Shown here: in pieces, positions 22,218-32,804 of the stretch
Position numbering within the stretch: position 1 is the stretch's first letter
Layout of the letters: the number at the start of each line of letters is the position of its first letter
Assembly: GCA_037693485.1 (NCBI GenBank)
Contig: CM075354.1
Location: 63,349,501-63,413,500, forward strand
Length of the DNA stretch: 64,000 nt
Source: Kitagawia praeruptora
Taxonomy: Eukaryota > Streptophyta > Magnoliopsida > Apiales > Apiaceae
Reading direction: 5' to 3'
Program-made: the position numbers and the translations under genes
Notes under the pieces: model-generated
What the model was told of the DNA's origin: nothing
What the model saw: only the letters and a program-made list of their open reading frames with translations
Database searches by the model: none

Positions 22218-25200
22218 TCACTCCTGGTTCTTCTTTTTACTACCCTTTGTCTGCTCTTTATCTCCCCCAGCTTTATCTCCTCCAGTCTGGTGTTGTTGTT
22301 GTCTTTGAACTGTCTTTATCTCCCCCTTTTTGACATCAGCAACATTAATTCCAAGAGATTCAGAAACATAACAAATGAGATTCATAAGAACTGCTTGATT
22401 TTCCATTATTGTGACTTGGTTATCTTCAAGTGATTGAAGTCTTGTTTGAATAGCAATTTGAGAATTCTGAATATCTTTCAAAACATCAGAATGAACTTCA
22501 ATGTTGGAAGTGTTTCTAGTATCTTCAGTATCAGAATCAGAAAGAACTGTATCTTCAAGTCTTGTAGAAGAAGTTGCTTGAGTTGTATGATATTCAAGTA
22601 ATAAAACCTGATTAGAAGTATCAACATCTTCATCTTTCTGATCTGGAACTGAAACATGATCATCATCTCCTTTACCAGTATTCTGTGTACTAACATCTTC
22701 AAATCCTGACTCCTCCTTAGAGTGATCAGAGACTGTAGATGTCTCAATTCGAGCTGATATTGGAAGTACATACAAAGGAACACTAGGATCATTAGGATCT
22801 TCATCTGGTACATATGTATCAAGAGATTGCTTTATCCTGGCACCTCTTCTGTTAATGATTCCTGCAAGCCTCTCCTTTTGCTTCTGAGCTTTAACTTCTG
22901 GCTTTGCATTGTGATGTACTAGGTCATTCTTCTGATACATTTTGATGAATGAATAAGTACCAGCATCCATATCCAAATTTTCAGACCAAGATTCAGAAAA
23001 AACCTGATCCCAGAAATCAAATGATGGTTTCCTAATTTTCTCTCCCTCACTATGGAGTTGATCATCCATACCCTCATTCTCACTTTGACTTACTAAAGTC
23101 AACTCTCTTTCTACCTCACCTTTTGCCTGGTCAGGAGCCAGCCGCTCAAATTATGGATCTAAGTCCATCTTTTCAAGTGTATCACTCAAATTTAGATAAG
23201 TGCTCTCATGACCTACAGAAAAATAGGGTTTAGAAGGAGTTTTTATACTTGAACTCACATGGAGAGAGGGTTCCTCATATGGCATGTGGCTTGAGGTTTT
23301 CTCCAAGGAGTGAGCTGCTATAGTCTCTGAACCCTTACAATCATCTTCTTTCATTTCAGAAACTACAGGCTCCAGTATACCACTTTCAGGTTCTTTACTA
23401 GACTCTGATGTCTTCAGTAATACTTCATTAGACACCATAGTTAGTATATCACCGTCTTTAAGTGTTGTTTGCTGAGACACACCCTCAAGGTGATTAGACT
23501 CTGACTGAACAAAATTTGTTTGATCTTCAGAAAAATCAACCAAAGTCATTCCTCCCATATCATAGGGTATCTCACTTGCATTCTTAGTCATCACAGAAGA
23601 CCTTTCAACATCAGCTATCACAGCTCCTGAGTCATCCTTCCTCTGACTAGATGGTTCTTGTGTTGCAGTGACTGTGATCTGATCTTTCCTACTATTCACC
23701 ACTGGTGCAATAGTATCTTCTGTTGACTGCTTTCCTCTATCTACTTCCTCCTGTTGTTCACCTTGAGCTAAAGCATCTTCAATAATGACATCCTTGTCAA
23801 ATAAATATGCATGAAGTGATTGAAGTGCAACATGCTTTGAGAGTCCAAATTTCTTGACTAATTGTCTTCTGATAGATACATAGAAATACATCTTCATTAA
23901 GTCAAGTCTTTGATGTAGAAGTCCATATTCATCTGGAAATAAAAGTTTTGGTACTCTTTCAACCATAAAATCTAGAACAGGCCTTGACAACTTCACTTTG
24001 AGAGAAATTATTCCCATAGCCAGTCTGTATGATAATGTAGTTTCCTATGAAGAATCAATATCCAGATCTCTCTTGTCAAATACTGACATAGATGTAGCTT
24101 GATTTGTAGAAACCTGCATGATATTAGTTGGACTAGACTCTGTGTGAGTAGGTGACAATTGAATCTTTCTCCTTGTTCTCCTGATATAGTGAGCAAAAGA
24201 TTTATCCTGAGAAGACTCAAGAGGTGTAGACACAGAAGTGATCTTGGGATGAGATCCTTTTTCAATAGACACGGTCTTTTGAGAGACAGTATCCAGTAAC
24301 TGTTTTCCCTTTTTAAGAACTACAGCCTTTTGAGAGACTGCAGCCTGGCTGTGACTAGGTTTTTCATCTCTTTGTGCTAACAAAGAAAGTTGAATTGCAG
24401 CCTTCAATTCTGCTCTCTCAGCAAGAGTTAAATCATCATCATCTTCACTAGAATTACTACTACTACTTGACACAACAAATCTTCTCTTCCTTACAACTGA
24501 TGTCTTTTGAGAAACACCAGAGGTTGGTTTCTTTGAAACAATAGGTTGTGGATCAAAATTTGGTTCTTGAATTGTTTCAGAGACTATAATGTTTTGGGCT
24601 ACTTGGGTAGACACAGGTGGGTTCTCCTCCATTTGAGATTCCTGAGCCATTTCACCACAAAAGAAAGAAGAATTGTAGAGAGTAGGAAGATGAGTTTTAA
24701 GAATTACCTGAACATGATGTGGATAATGAATTGCAAGTATTTCATCTGGATTCTTTTCATTGTCCTTCTTTGTAATATCAGAGAAAATTCTCTTTTGCTG
24801 TTCATAAGAAGAAACACAATGTTCCCTTCCAAATCTTGCTTCAACATCAGGAATGAAATGGTTAACAAACATTTGCATAAATCTATGATAATAAACCATT
24901 TTCCTGTTTTGATCTCTTGACCCAAGTTTGATACTCATATGACTTAAGATAATATGACCAATGTTAATTACTCTGTCATAAAGCAAACTATAAGCAATAT
25001 GTGATGTAACAGAAGTAATTTGCTGAAAAGAACTACATTTGCCAGTAAAACATTTAGCAATTTGATCAAAGTAAAAAGACCATTCCTTTCTAAGAAAAGA
25101 CCTATTCAACTGGCTCATGTTATCTAGAGGTCCACTATAACCTAATTCAGACAACATAGTTCTTATATTATCATCAGATGGTACATTCTCATAACTATCA

Positions 25201-25532
25201 GTAACAGGTAAACAAAGTACTGAATTAACAACAGATTCAGTAATGTCAAATAAATCTTGTCCTAAATGTAGAACAATCTTACCTGATTGACTCTGAGTAG
25301 AATCAATTACCTCAGCATTCTCCCAAGCTTGTGAAACAGCTTCTTGATTAATTTGTGGAGATGCTGTCAATGCATAACTTAATGGTCCATACGCCAGAAA
25401 GTTCATGATTGGATGAAAATCAGATGACACTCCTTCCTTGTTGGTGATAGCTGCTACATGATTGTTTGTCATAAAATCAAAGTCACCAAACTTGAAGGCT
25501 ACTGATTTAGGTAATCTTCTCTGAGCTGCCAT
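22218..25532 (-). pseudogene. SIRE extra 3' ORF, minus-strand copy, about 1105 codons with two stops
   Basis: Three blocks (25532-24045, 24017-23151, 23102-22218) are all in one frame, interrupted only by in-frame stops at 24045 (TAG) and 23151 (TAA); the partner copy at 28441 does not have these stops. It starts at the ATG at 25532. It lies between RNase H and the 3' LTR, the place of the env-like or extra ORF of Sirevirus-type copia elements. I see no signal peptide or membrane segment. The middle is Ser/Thr/Glu-rich, a basic KRRFVVSSSS patch lies near residue 345, and a heptad-like segment (IQTRLQSLEDNQVTIMENQ) suggests a coiled coil near the C-terminus. The tail is Lys/Gln-rich. Function unknown. 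Confidence 0.8.
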
Positions 25533-26994
25533 TTTTGATCTGAAAAGAACTTGAAAAATTCTTGAAATGGATTAGTAATTTTGAAAACTCAAGAGTGTTT
25601 TTGCTTTAGAGAATGTAAAATTAGAGAAAGCAATTACACGATTAGAGTTTCAAAACAAATATATTTCACAATTCTTTCAGACCACTATCCCACGTTGACA
25701 CGTAGATTGACAGGTGTTAGTCCCTGAAAAATGCGGTTACCCACGATTTTTGGAAAATAAAATCCAAAATTGATTTTCATGAAATAAATCAGGGTATAAA
25801 TAATCAATACTGATCAGCTTCCTTTTCCTATTGACCTCTCATAAAAATAATCACAAACATGTGATAATAATTCTCAAATCCTGATGGTCACACATAAAAT
25901 CCTGATCAATATCATCAGAGACTTAATATGGAGTTTCCACATGGCATTTTTCTTTTATCTGAAAAAGAAATAAACAATTAATCTGAACAAAAATCAATTG
26001 GTTAGATATATTCAACATTTCTTGAAAACAAGAAATATAGTCACACGCAATAATTAGCATTTGACTTCATTAAAACTTCCAAATGACTGTTCAGCTTCTC
26101 ACGTCTTTCTTTAAAAGAACCAGACGCCTTATGCCATTCTCCATAATCCTTTCAATTTCTTTTCTTCTCAACAATGCTTCTCAAACCAAAATTCCCTTCA
26201 AACCCATTTTTCAGATTTTTCTCGATCGATGAACATCCTGTTCTTGATCATCTCTTTGAACAGACAACTCTTCTCATCGAACTAATCATGAATGGATTGG
26301 TTTTCGAAAATATCCAGAGGTTTCTCCTTGAACATCCATCTATTGGATACAATCTTCCTCTAACCTCCTCAAAACTTGAGGATGAAGAATTTGGCCGAGA
26401 GTCTGAGGTTGATCTTGATGGAGATGCTATTCATTTAAGTTAGCTGCTCTCATTCAAGTCGCCCAGACAAGGAATCCAAGAACAAATGAGGCTGTTCATC
26501 ACCTGATGGATTTCTTGAGATGCTCCTTGTCCTGTACCTCAGAGTTCATATCAATAGACAAGTATAGAATTATCAGTAGAAATTTAGACAAAAAGAAGTT
26601 GTATTTCATTTCCATGTAATAATTTCTATTAATGAAAATACAGTTTCTTGTTATCTGCTTGTCTTTTGATTATTGAATGATGTATAAATTATCAGTATGC
26701 AAATATTAAAACTTGCTAGCATAGACTTAACTCATCACAAAATCAGATTACTACACAAAGAAAACGTCAGGATCTGAAACAATTTTCATAATCCTGATAC
26801 TGACACAATACTGATGACGTCAGCATCCTGATGACAAATCTAATCCTGATGATTAACAAGTCTATCATACTGAAATTTATCAAGGCAATGTGTTATAGCT
26901 TAAGGATTTAACTATCAATTATAGATCCTGACAGGAATATCAAGTCTATAAGCTAAGAACAACATACCTTGCTACTTTTGCAGATGTTAAAGAT
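25533..26994 (-). mobile_element. SIRE spacer between RNase H and extra ORF
   Basis: The part 25533-26124 is shared with the plus-strand copy (27862-28440). The part 26125-26994 is unique in the window. An 89-codon frame runs antisense to the element at 26174-26443 (plus strand); its product is not recognised and may be chance. The CTGATG-type words seen in the LTR recur at about 25815-25915 and 26790-26860. Confidence 0.6.
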
Positions 26995-27855
26995 CTAAAA
27001 ATTTAACATTCCTAACTCACTTACTAATCTACTGAATGTAGTCTCATCAAGTGGTTTAGTTAGAATATCTGCAAGCTGTTTGTCAGTAGGAACAAAATGA
27101 AGTTCCACAGTACCATTCTCAATATGTTCTCTAATAAAATGATACCTGACATCAATGTGCTTAGTCCTTGAATGTTGAACTGGATTTTCTGCAATTTTAA
27201 TAGCACTAGTATTATCACAAAACATAGGAATATTACTAAGTGTCATACCATAATCCATCAACTGATTTCTTATCCAAAGGAGCTGTGCACAACAACTGCC
27301 TGCTGCTATGTACTCAGCTTCTGCAGTTGAGGTTGAAACAGATTGTTGCTTCTTGCTTGCCCAAGAAATCAATCTATTTCCCAAGAATTGACATGTACCT
27401 GTAGTGCTTTTTCTGTCTATCTTACACCCTGCATAATCAGAGTCTGAATAGCCAATTAGAAAGAAATCAGATTCTCTAGGATACCACAAACCAAGATTTG
27501 GAGTTCCTTTGAGATATCTAAAAATTCTCTTCACAGCAATTAAATGAGATTCCTTAGGATCACTTTGGAATCTAGCACATAAACAGGTAGAAAACATTAT
27601 ATCTGGCCTACTTGCAGTTAGATATAACAATGAGCCTATCATGCCTCTATAACTAGTATTATCCACACTCTTTCCTTTAGGATCAGAGTCTAGTTTAGTG
27701 GCTGTTGCCATGGGTGTTTTTGCAACTGCACAGTCTTGAAAGTCAAACCTTTTTAAAAGATCTTTGATATACTTTGACTGATTAATGAAAATACCAGTCT
27801 CAGTCTGTTTGACCTGCAAGCCTAAGAAATAATTTAATTCACCCATCATGCTCAT
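26995..27855 (-). pseudogene. pol: SIRE reverse transcriptase C-terminus and RNase H
   Basis: 286 codons beginning inside RT (MMGELNYFLGLQVKQ, the segment after the catalytic palm) and running through a complete-looking copia RNase H: GYSDSDYAG (135-143), STAEAEYIAA (176-185), CDNTSAI (213-219) and TKHIDVRYHFI (231-241), ending MLNF before the stop at 26995. The RT active site and everything upstream are gone at the palindrome junction, about 10 bp beyond the first Met. The RNase H itself has no frameshift, so the element was fairly young when truncated. Confidence 0.93.
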
Positions 27856-27861
27856 CTGGGC

Positions 27862-28440
27862 ATAAGGCGTCTGTTTCTTTTAAAGAAAGACGTGAGAAGC
27901 TGAACAGTCACTTGGAAGTTTTAATGAAATCAGATGCTAATTATTGCGTGTGACTGTATTTCTTGTTTTCAAGAAATATTGAATATATCTAACCAATTGA
28001 TTTTTGTTCAGATTAATTATTTATTTCTTTTTCAGATAAAAGAAAAATGCCACGTGGAAACTCCATATTAAGTCTCTGAAATCAGGATGATATTGATCAG
28101 GATTTCATATGTGACCATCAGGATTTTGATGAGAGGTCAACAGGAAAAGGAAGCTGATCAGTATTGATTATTTATACCCTGATTTATTTCATGAAAATCA
28201 ATTTTGGATTTTATTTTCCAAAAATCGTGGGTAACCGCATCTTTTCAGGGACTGACACCTGTCAATCTACGTGTCAACGTGAGATAGTGGTCTGAAGGAT
28301 TTGTGAAATATATTTGTTTTGAAACTCTAATCGTGTAATTGCTTTCTCTAATTTTACATTCTCTAAAGCAAAAACCACTCTTGAGTTTTCAAAATCACTA
28401 ATCCATTTCAAGAATTTTTCAAGTTCTTTTCAGATCAAAA
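27862..28440 (+). mobile_element. Right palindrome arm upstream of extra ORF
   Basis: 579 bp inverted copy of 25533-26124. No gene. It ends at the ATG of the extra ORF. A TTTCTTGTTTTCAAGAAA inverted repeat lies at about 27958. Confidence 0.75.
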
Positions 28441-31400
28441 ATGGCAGCTCAAAGAAAATTACCTAAATCAGTAGCCTTCAAGTTTGGTGACTTCGATTTT
28501 ATGAAAAACAATCATGTAGCAGCTATCACCAACAAGGAAGGAGTGTCATCTGATTTTCATCCAATCATGGACTTTCTGACATATGGACCATTAAGTTATG
28601 CATTGACAGCATCTCCACAAATTAATCAAGTAGCTGTTACACAAGCTTGGGAGAATGCTGAGGTAATTGATTCTACTCAGAGTCAATCAGGTAAGATTGT
28701 TCTACATTTAGGACAAGATTCATTTGACATTACTGAATCTGTTGTTAATTCAGTACTTTGCTTACCTGTTACTGATAGTTATGCAAGTGAACCATCTGAT
28801 GATAATATAAGAACTATGTTGTCTGAATTAGGTTATAGTGGACCTCTAGACAACATGAGCCAGTTGAATAGGTCTTTTCTTAGAAAGGAATGGTCTTTTT
28901 ACTTTGATCAAATTGCTAAATGTTTAACTGGTAAATGTAGTTCTTTTCAGCAAATTACTTCTGTTACATCACATATTGCTTATAGTTTGCTTTATGACAG
29001 AGTAATTAACATTGGTCATATTATCTTAAGTCAGATGAGTATTAAACTTGGGTTAAGAGATCAAAACAGGAAAATGGTTTATTATCATAGATTTATGCAA
29101 ATGTTTATTAACCATTTTATTCCTGATGTTGAAGCTAGATTTGGTAGGGAACATTCTGTTTCTTCTTATGAACAGCAAAAGAGAATTTTCTCTGACATTA
29201 CAAAGAAGGACAATGAAAAGAATCTAGATGAAATACCTGAAATTCATTATCCACATCATGTTCAGGTAATTCTTAAAACTCATCTTCCTACTTTCTACAA
29301 ATCTTCTTTCTTTTGTGGTGAAATGGCTCAGGAATCTCATTTGGAGGAGAACCCACCCGTGTCTACCCAAGTAGCCCAAAACATTATAGTCTCTGAAACA
29401 ATTCAAGAACCAAATTTTGATCCACAGCCTATTGTTTCAAAGAAACCAACCTCTGGTGTTTCTCAAAAGACATCAGTTGTAAGGAAGAGAAGATTTGTTG
29501 TGTCAAGTAGTAGTAATTCTAGTGAAGATGATGATGATTTAACTCTTGCTGAGAGAGCAGAAAGGCTGTAGTTCTTAAAAAGGGAAAACAGTTACTGGAT
29601 ACTGTCTCTCAAAAGACTGTGTCTATTGAACAAAGATCTCATCCTAAGATCACTTCTGTGTCTACACCTCTTGAGTCTTCTCAGGATAAATCTTTTGCTC
29701 ACTATACCAGGAGAACAAGGAGAAAGATTCAATTGTCACCTACACACACAGAGTCTAGTCCAACTAATATCATGCAGGTCTCTACAAATGAAGCTACAAT
29801 CAAGTCAGCAAATGACCATAGAGATCTGGTTATTGATTCTTCATGGGAAACTACATTATCATACAGACTGGCTATGGGACTAATTTCTCTCAAAGTAAAG
29901 TTGTCAAGGCCTGTTCTAGATTTTTTGGTTGAAAGAGTACCAAAACTTTTATTTCCAGATGAATATGGACTTCTACATCAAAGACTTGACTTAATGAAAA
30001 TGTATTTCTATGTGTCTGTCAGAAGACAATTAGTCAAGAAATTTGGACTCTCGAAGCATGTTGCACTTCAATCACTTCATGCATATTTATTTGACAAGGA
30101 TGTCATTATTGAAGATGCTTTAGCTCAAGGTGAACAACTGGAGGAAGTAGATAGAGGGAAGCAGTCAACAGAAGATACTATTGCACCAGTGGTGAATAGC
30201 AGGAAAGATCAGATCACAGTCACTCCAACACAAGAACCATCTAGTCAGAGGTTGGATGACTCAGGAGCTGTGATAGCTGATGTTGAAAAGACTTCTGTGA
30301 TGACTGAGAATGCAAGTGAGATACCCTATGATATGGGAGGAATGACTTTGGTTGATTTTTCTGAAGATCAAACAAATTTTGTAAAGTCAGAGTCTATCTA
30401 CCTTGAGGGTGAGTCTCAGCAAACAACACTTAAAGACGGTGATGTACTAACTATGGTGTCTAATGAAGTATTACTGAAGACATCAGAGTCTAGTAAAGAA
30501 CCTGAAAGTGGTATACTGGAGCCTGTAGTCTCTTGAAGGAAAGAAGATGATTGTAAGGGTTCAGAGACTATAGCAGCTCACTCCTTGGAGAAAACCTCAA
30601 GCCCCTTGCCAAATGAGGAACCCTTTCTCCATGTGAGTTCAGGTATAAAAACTCCTTCTAGCCCCTATTTTTTTGTAGGTCATGAGAGCACTTATCCAAA
30701 TTTGAGTGATACACTTGAAAAGATGGACTTAGATTCACAAACAGAGAGGTTGGCTCCTGACCAGGCAAAAGGTGAGGTAGAAAGAGTGTTGACTTTAGTA
30801 AGTCAAAGTGAGAATGAGGGTGATCAACTCCATAGTGAGGGAGAGAAAATTAGGAAACCATCATTTGATTTCTGGGATCAGGTTTTTCCTGAATCTTGGT
30901 CTGAAAATTTGGGTATGGATGCTGGTACTTATTCATTCATCAAAATGTATCAGAGGAATGACCTAGCACATCACAATGCAAAGCCAGAAGTTAAAGCTCA
31001 GAAGCAAAAGGAGAGGCTTGCAGGAATCATTAATAGAAGAGGTGCCAGGATAAAGCAATCTCTTGATACATATGTACCAGATGAAGTTCCTAATGATCCT
31101 AGTGTTCCTTTGTATGTACTTCCAATATCAGCTAGAATTGAGACGTCTACAGTCTCTGATCACTCTAAGGAGGAGTCAGGATTTGAAGATGTTAGTACAC
31201 AGAATACTGGTAAAGGAGATGATGATCATGTTTCAGTTCCAGATCAGAAAGATGAAGATGTTGATACTTCTAATCAGGTTTTATTACTTGAATATCATAC
31301 AACTCAAGCAACTTCTTCTACAAGACTTGAAGATACAGTTCTTTCTGATTCTGATACTGAAGATACTAGAAGCACTTCCAACATTGAAGTTCATTCTGAT

Positions 31401-31667
31401 GTTTTGAAAGATATTCAGAATTCTCAAATTGCTATTCAAACAAGACTTCAATCACTTGAAGATAACCAAGTCATAATTATAGAAAATCAAGAAGTTCTGA
31501 TGAATATCATTTGTTCTGTTTCTGAATCTCTTGGAATTAATGTTGCTGATGTCAAAAAGGGGGAGATAAAAACAATTCAAAGACAACAACAACAACACCA
31601 CCAGATTGGGGGAGATAAAGCTGGGGGAGATAAAGAGCAGACAAAGGGAAGTAAAAAGAAGAAATAG
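28441..31667 (+). pseudogene. SIRE extra 3' ORF, plus-strand copy, frameshifted
   Basis: The same gene as 22218-25532 on the other arm, starting at ATG 28441. It is open for 376 codons, then a deletion of about 79 bp at about 29563 between two AAGGCTG repeats shifts the frame. It continues from about 29580 to a TGA at 30534-30536 and then, in phase, to 31667. The stops at 24045 and 23151 in the minus copy are sense codons here, and the TGA here is sense there, so the lesions are independent and the ancestor was open throughout. The C-terminal segment again predicts a coiled coil followed by a Lys/Gln tail whose DNA contains GGGGGAGATAAA words. Confidence 0.8.
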
Positions 31668-31844
31668 GAGTGATAGTGGTGAATTCTTTCTTCTAAGTAC
31701 TAGATAAACGTCTACATCTGGGAAGGAGGTACTTAACTTCATAATTCTACATTCATAAATTCTATTCTGGTTGTATTGTTATATGTTTTGACATCCACAA
31801 CTTAGATTTATGCTTCAGATTTTAAAGCATAAATAGGGGGAGAT
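31558..31844 (+). promoter_or_regulatory. SIRE polypurine tract with upstream tract-like copies and a hairpin
   Basis: The tract used for the 3' LTR is aataggggg-agatt (31832-31843). GGGGGAGATAAA-type copies lie at about 31559, 31607 and 31621, inside the end of the extra ORF. Between them and the LTR, tatgctt...aagcata (31810-31831) can form a small hairpin. The same layout is present, inverted, at 22001-22330. Confidence 0.7.
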
Positions 31845-32575
31845 TGTTAGGAATAATTCATAAGTTGTGATGTTAAGAATAGAATTTACACATTATACTT
31901 CTTGTAATCCTAATCTTATAAAGGATTTAGCACTTTATATAGGATTTATGTGTAAGACAGTTATCTGTACAGTTTAGTCAGGAATGAACAGTGTATCGGA
32001 GACTACACATGTCAGGAACAAAGAGCAAATCCTGATGACAGTCTAATACTGATGATGATCAGATACTGATGCAAGATGAAATCCTGATATCAGTTGTGTT
32101 ACTGATGATGTCATTATAGATGCTACAGAAACTGGCAAGTGCTATAAAACAGGATCGTTGTTTGAAGAACAAGCAAGAAGATATTATGAAGGAAAGAGTT
32201 TTCTATTGATGGAAACTATCGACTAGAAGGCAGAACATTGTCATGTATAGATTATATCTTTCTGTTATTAGTTGATAGGTAGCATTATAAATACTCTCTC
32301 TATATCATTGTAAAGAGGGTGAAAAATTGAGTTCGTGTGCGTAGCTCTGTATAAGGTTTGTATTCGAGAGTTCGAAACAAACACAGAGAGAGATTTGTAT
32401 TGTCAGCAGCTGCTAAAGGTATTGTACACCTTTGGTAGAGTTTGTATTTGATCTTATTAATACAAACAAAGTTTGATTCATTTGTTTATTCTTGTTCATA
32501 TAATCAAGCTAAAATCAGACACGATTATATAACTTGTATTCAACCCCCCCCTTCTACAAGTTATTCGAGTTAACA
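31845..32575 (+). mobile_element. 3' LTR of plus-strand SIRE
   Basis: 731 bp, starting tgttaggaat and ending gagttaaca, followed by the TCATT duplication. It is nearly identical to 9651-10378, indicating recent insertion. Confidence 0.94.
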
Positions 32576-32804
32576 TCATTTAGTTGCATTCATGCATTGC
32601 ATTGCATTAGATTACATGGATTTTATGGGTACATTCGCTATAGGCCCTCACGAGACCTTACTCGTCCACTAGGGCTGCCTAGGGGTTTAAAGGGCTTGTT
32701 GCATATGCCAAATGCAACCGTGATCACCTACGGAAGTGGTACTAGTTAGTTAGTTAGTTGTAATTGTTATTGCTTGAGGACAAGCATCGGTTTAAGTTTG
32801 GGGG
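32576..32804 (+). mobile_element. Non-autonomous Athila 3' end (right part) with polypurine tract
   Basis: This continues the sequence interrupted at 9650. Its words (for example actagggctgcctaggggttt) match the 3' region of the other Athila at 12440-12470. It ends with the polypurine tract tttaagtttgggggtg at 32791-32806, which overlaps the first bases of the LTR. Confidence 0.85.

Larger units (their letters stand above)
21258..27862 (-). mobile_element. SIRE-like copia element, minus strand, 3' part
   Basis: Reading the minus strand: the end of RT and RNase H (27855-26995), a 1.4 kb spacer, the long extra ORF (25532-22218), polypurine tract and 3' LTR (22000-21258). The 5' LTR, gag, protease, integrase and most of RT are absent. 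The inner edge at about 27862 abuts the plus-strand SIRE at the sequence ggcataaggcgtctg, which both copies share. The left target site would be TAAAC (21253-21257); its partner is lost. Confidence 0.92.
9651..32575 (+). mobile_element. SIRE-like Ty1/copia element, plus strand, internally rearranged
   Basis: LTRs 9651-10378 and 31845-32575 share nearly all positions and are flanked by TCATT (9646-9650 and 32576-32580), proving one insertion into the Athila-like 3' region. It retains a tRNA-Met primer-binding site, the first 125 codons of gag, the long extra ORF at the 3' side, and the polypurine tract. The rest of gag and all of protease, integrase, RT and RNase H on this strand are gone, replaced by the minus-strand Athila and minus-strand SIRE pieces. 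Confidence 0.92.
21258..32575. repeat. Large SIRE palindrome: arms about 4.8 kb, spacer 1.7 kb
   Basis: Left arm 21258-26124 and right arm 27862-32575 are inverted copies: LTR, polypurine region, extra ORF and about 570 bp upstream of that ORF. They align along their full length with scattered substitutions and a few indels, the largest a deletion of about 79 bp in the right arm near 29563 between two AAGGCTG repeats. The spacer 26125-27861 contains the minus-strand RNase H. Confidence 0.92.

Noticed and set aside
22215..22822. Leu/Ile-rich frames overlapping the SIRE extra ORF
   Set aside because: Alternative frames of the same ORF; the hydrophobic composition is a frame artefact, not a membrane protein.
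22218..25532. Retroviral-type envelope gene
   Set aside because: Position fits, but no signal peptide, cleavage site or membrane anchor is visible; called only an extra ORF.
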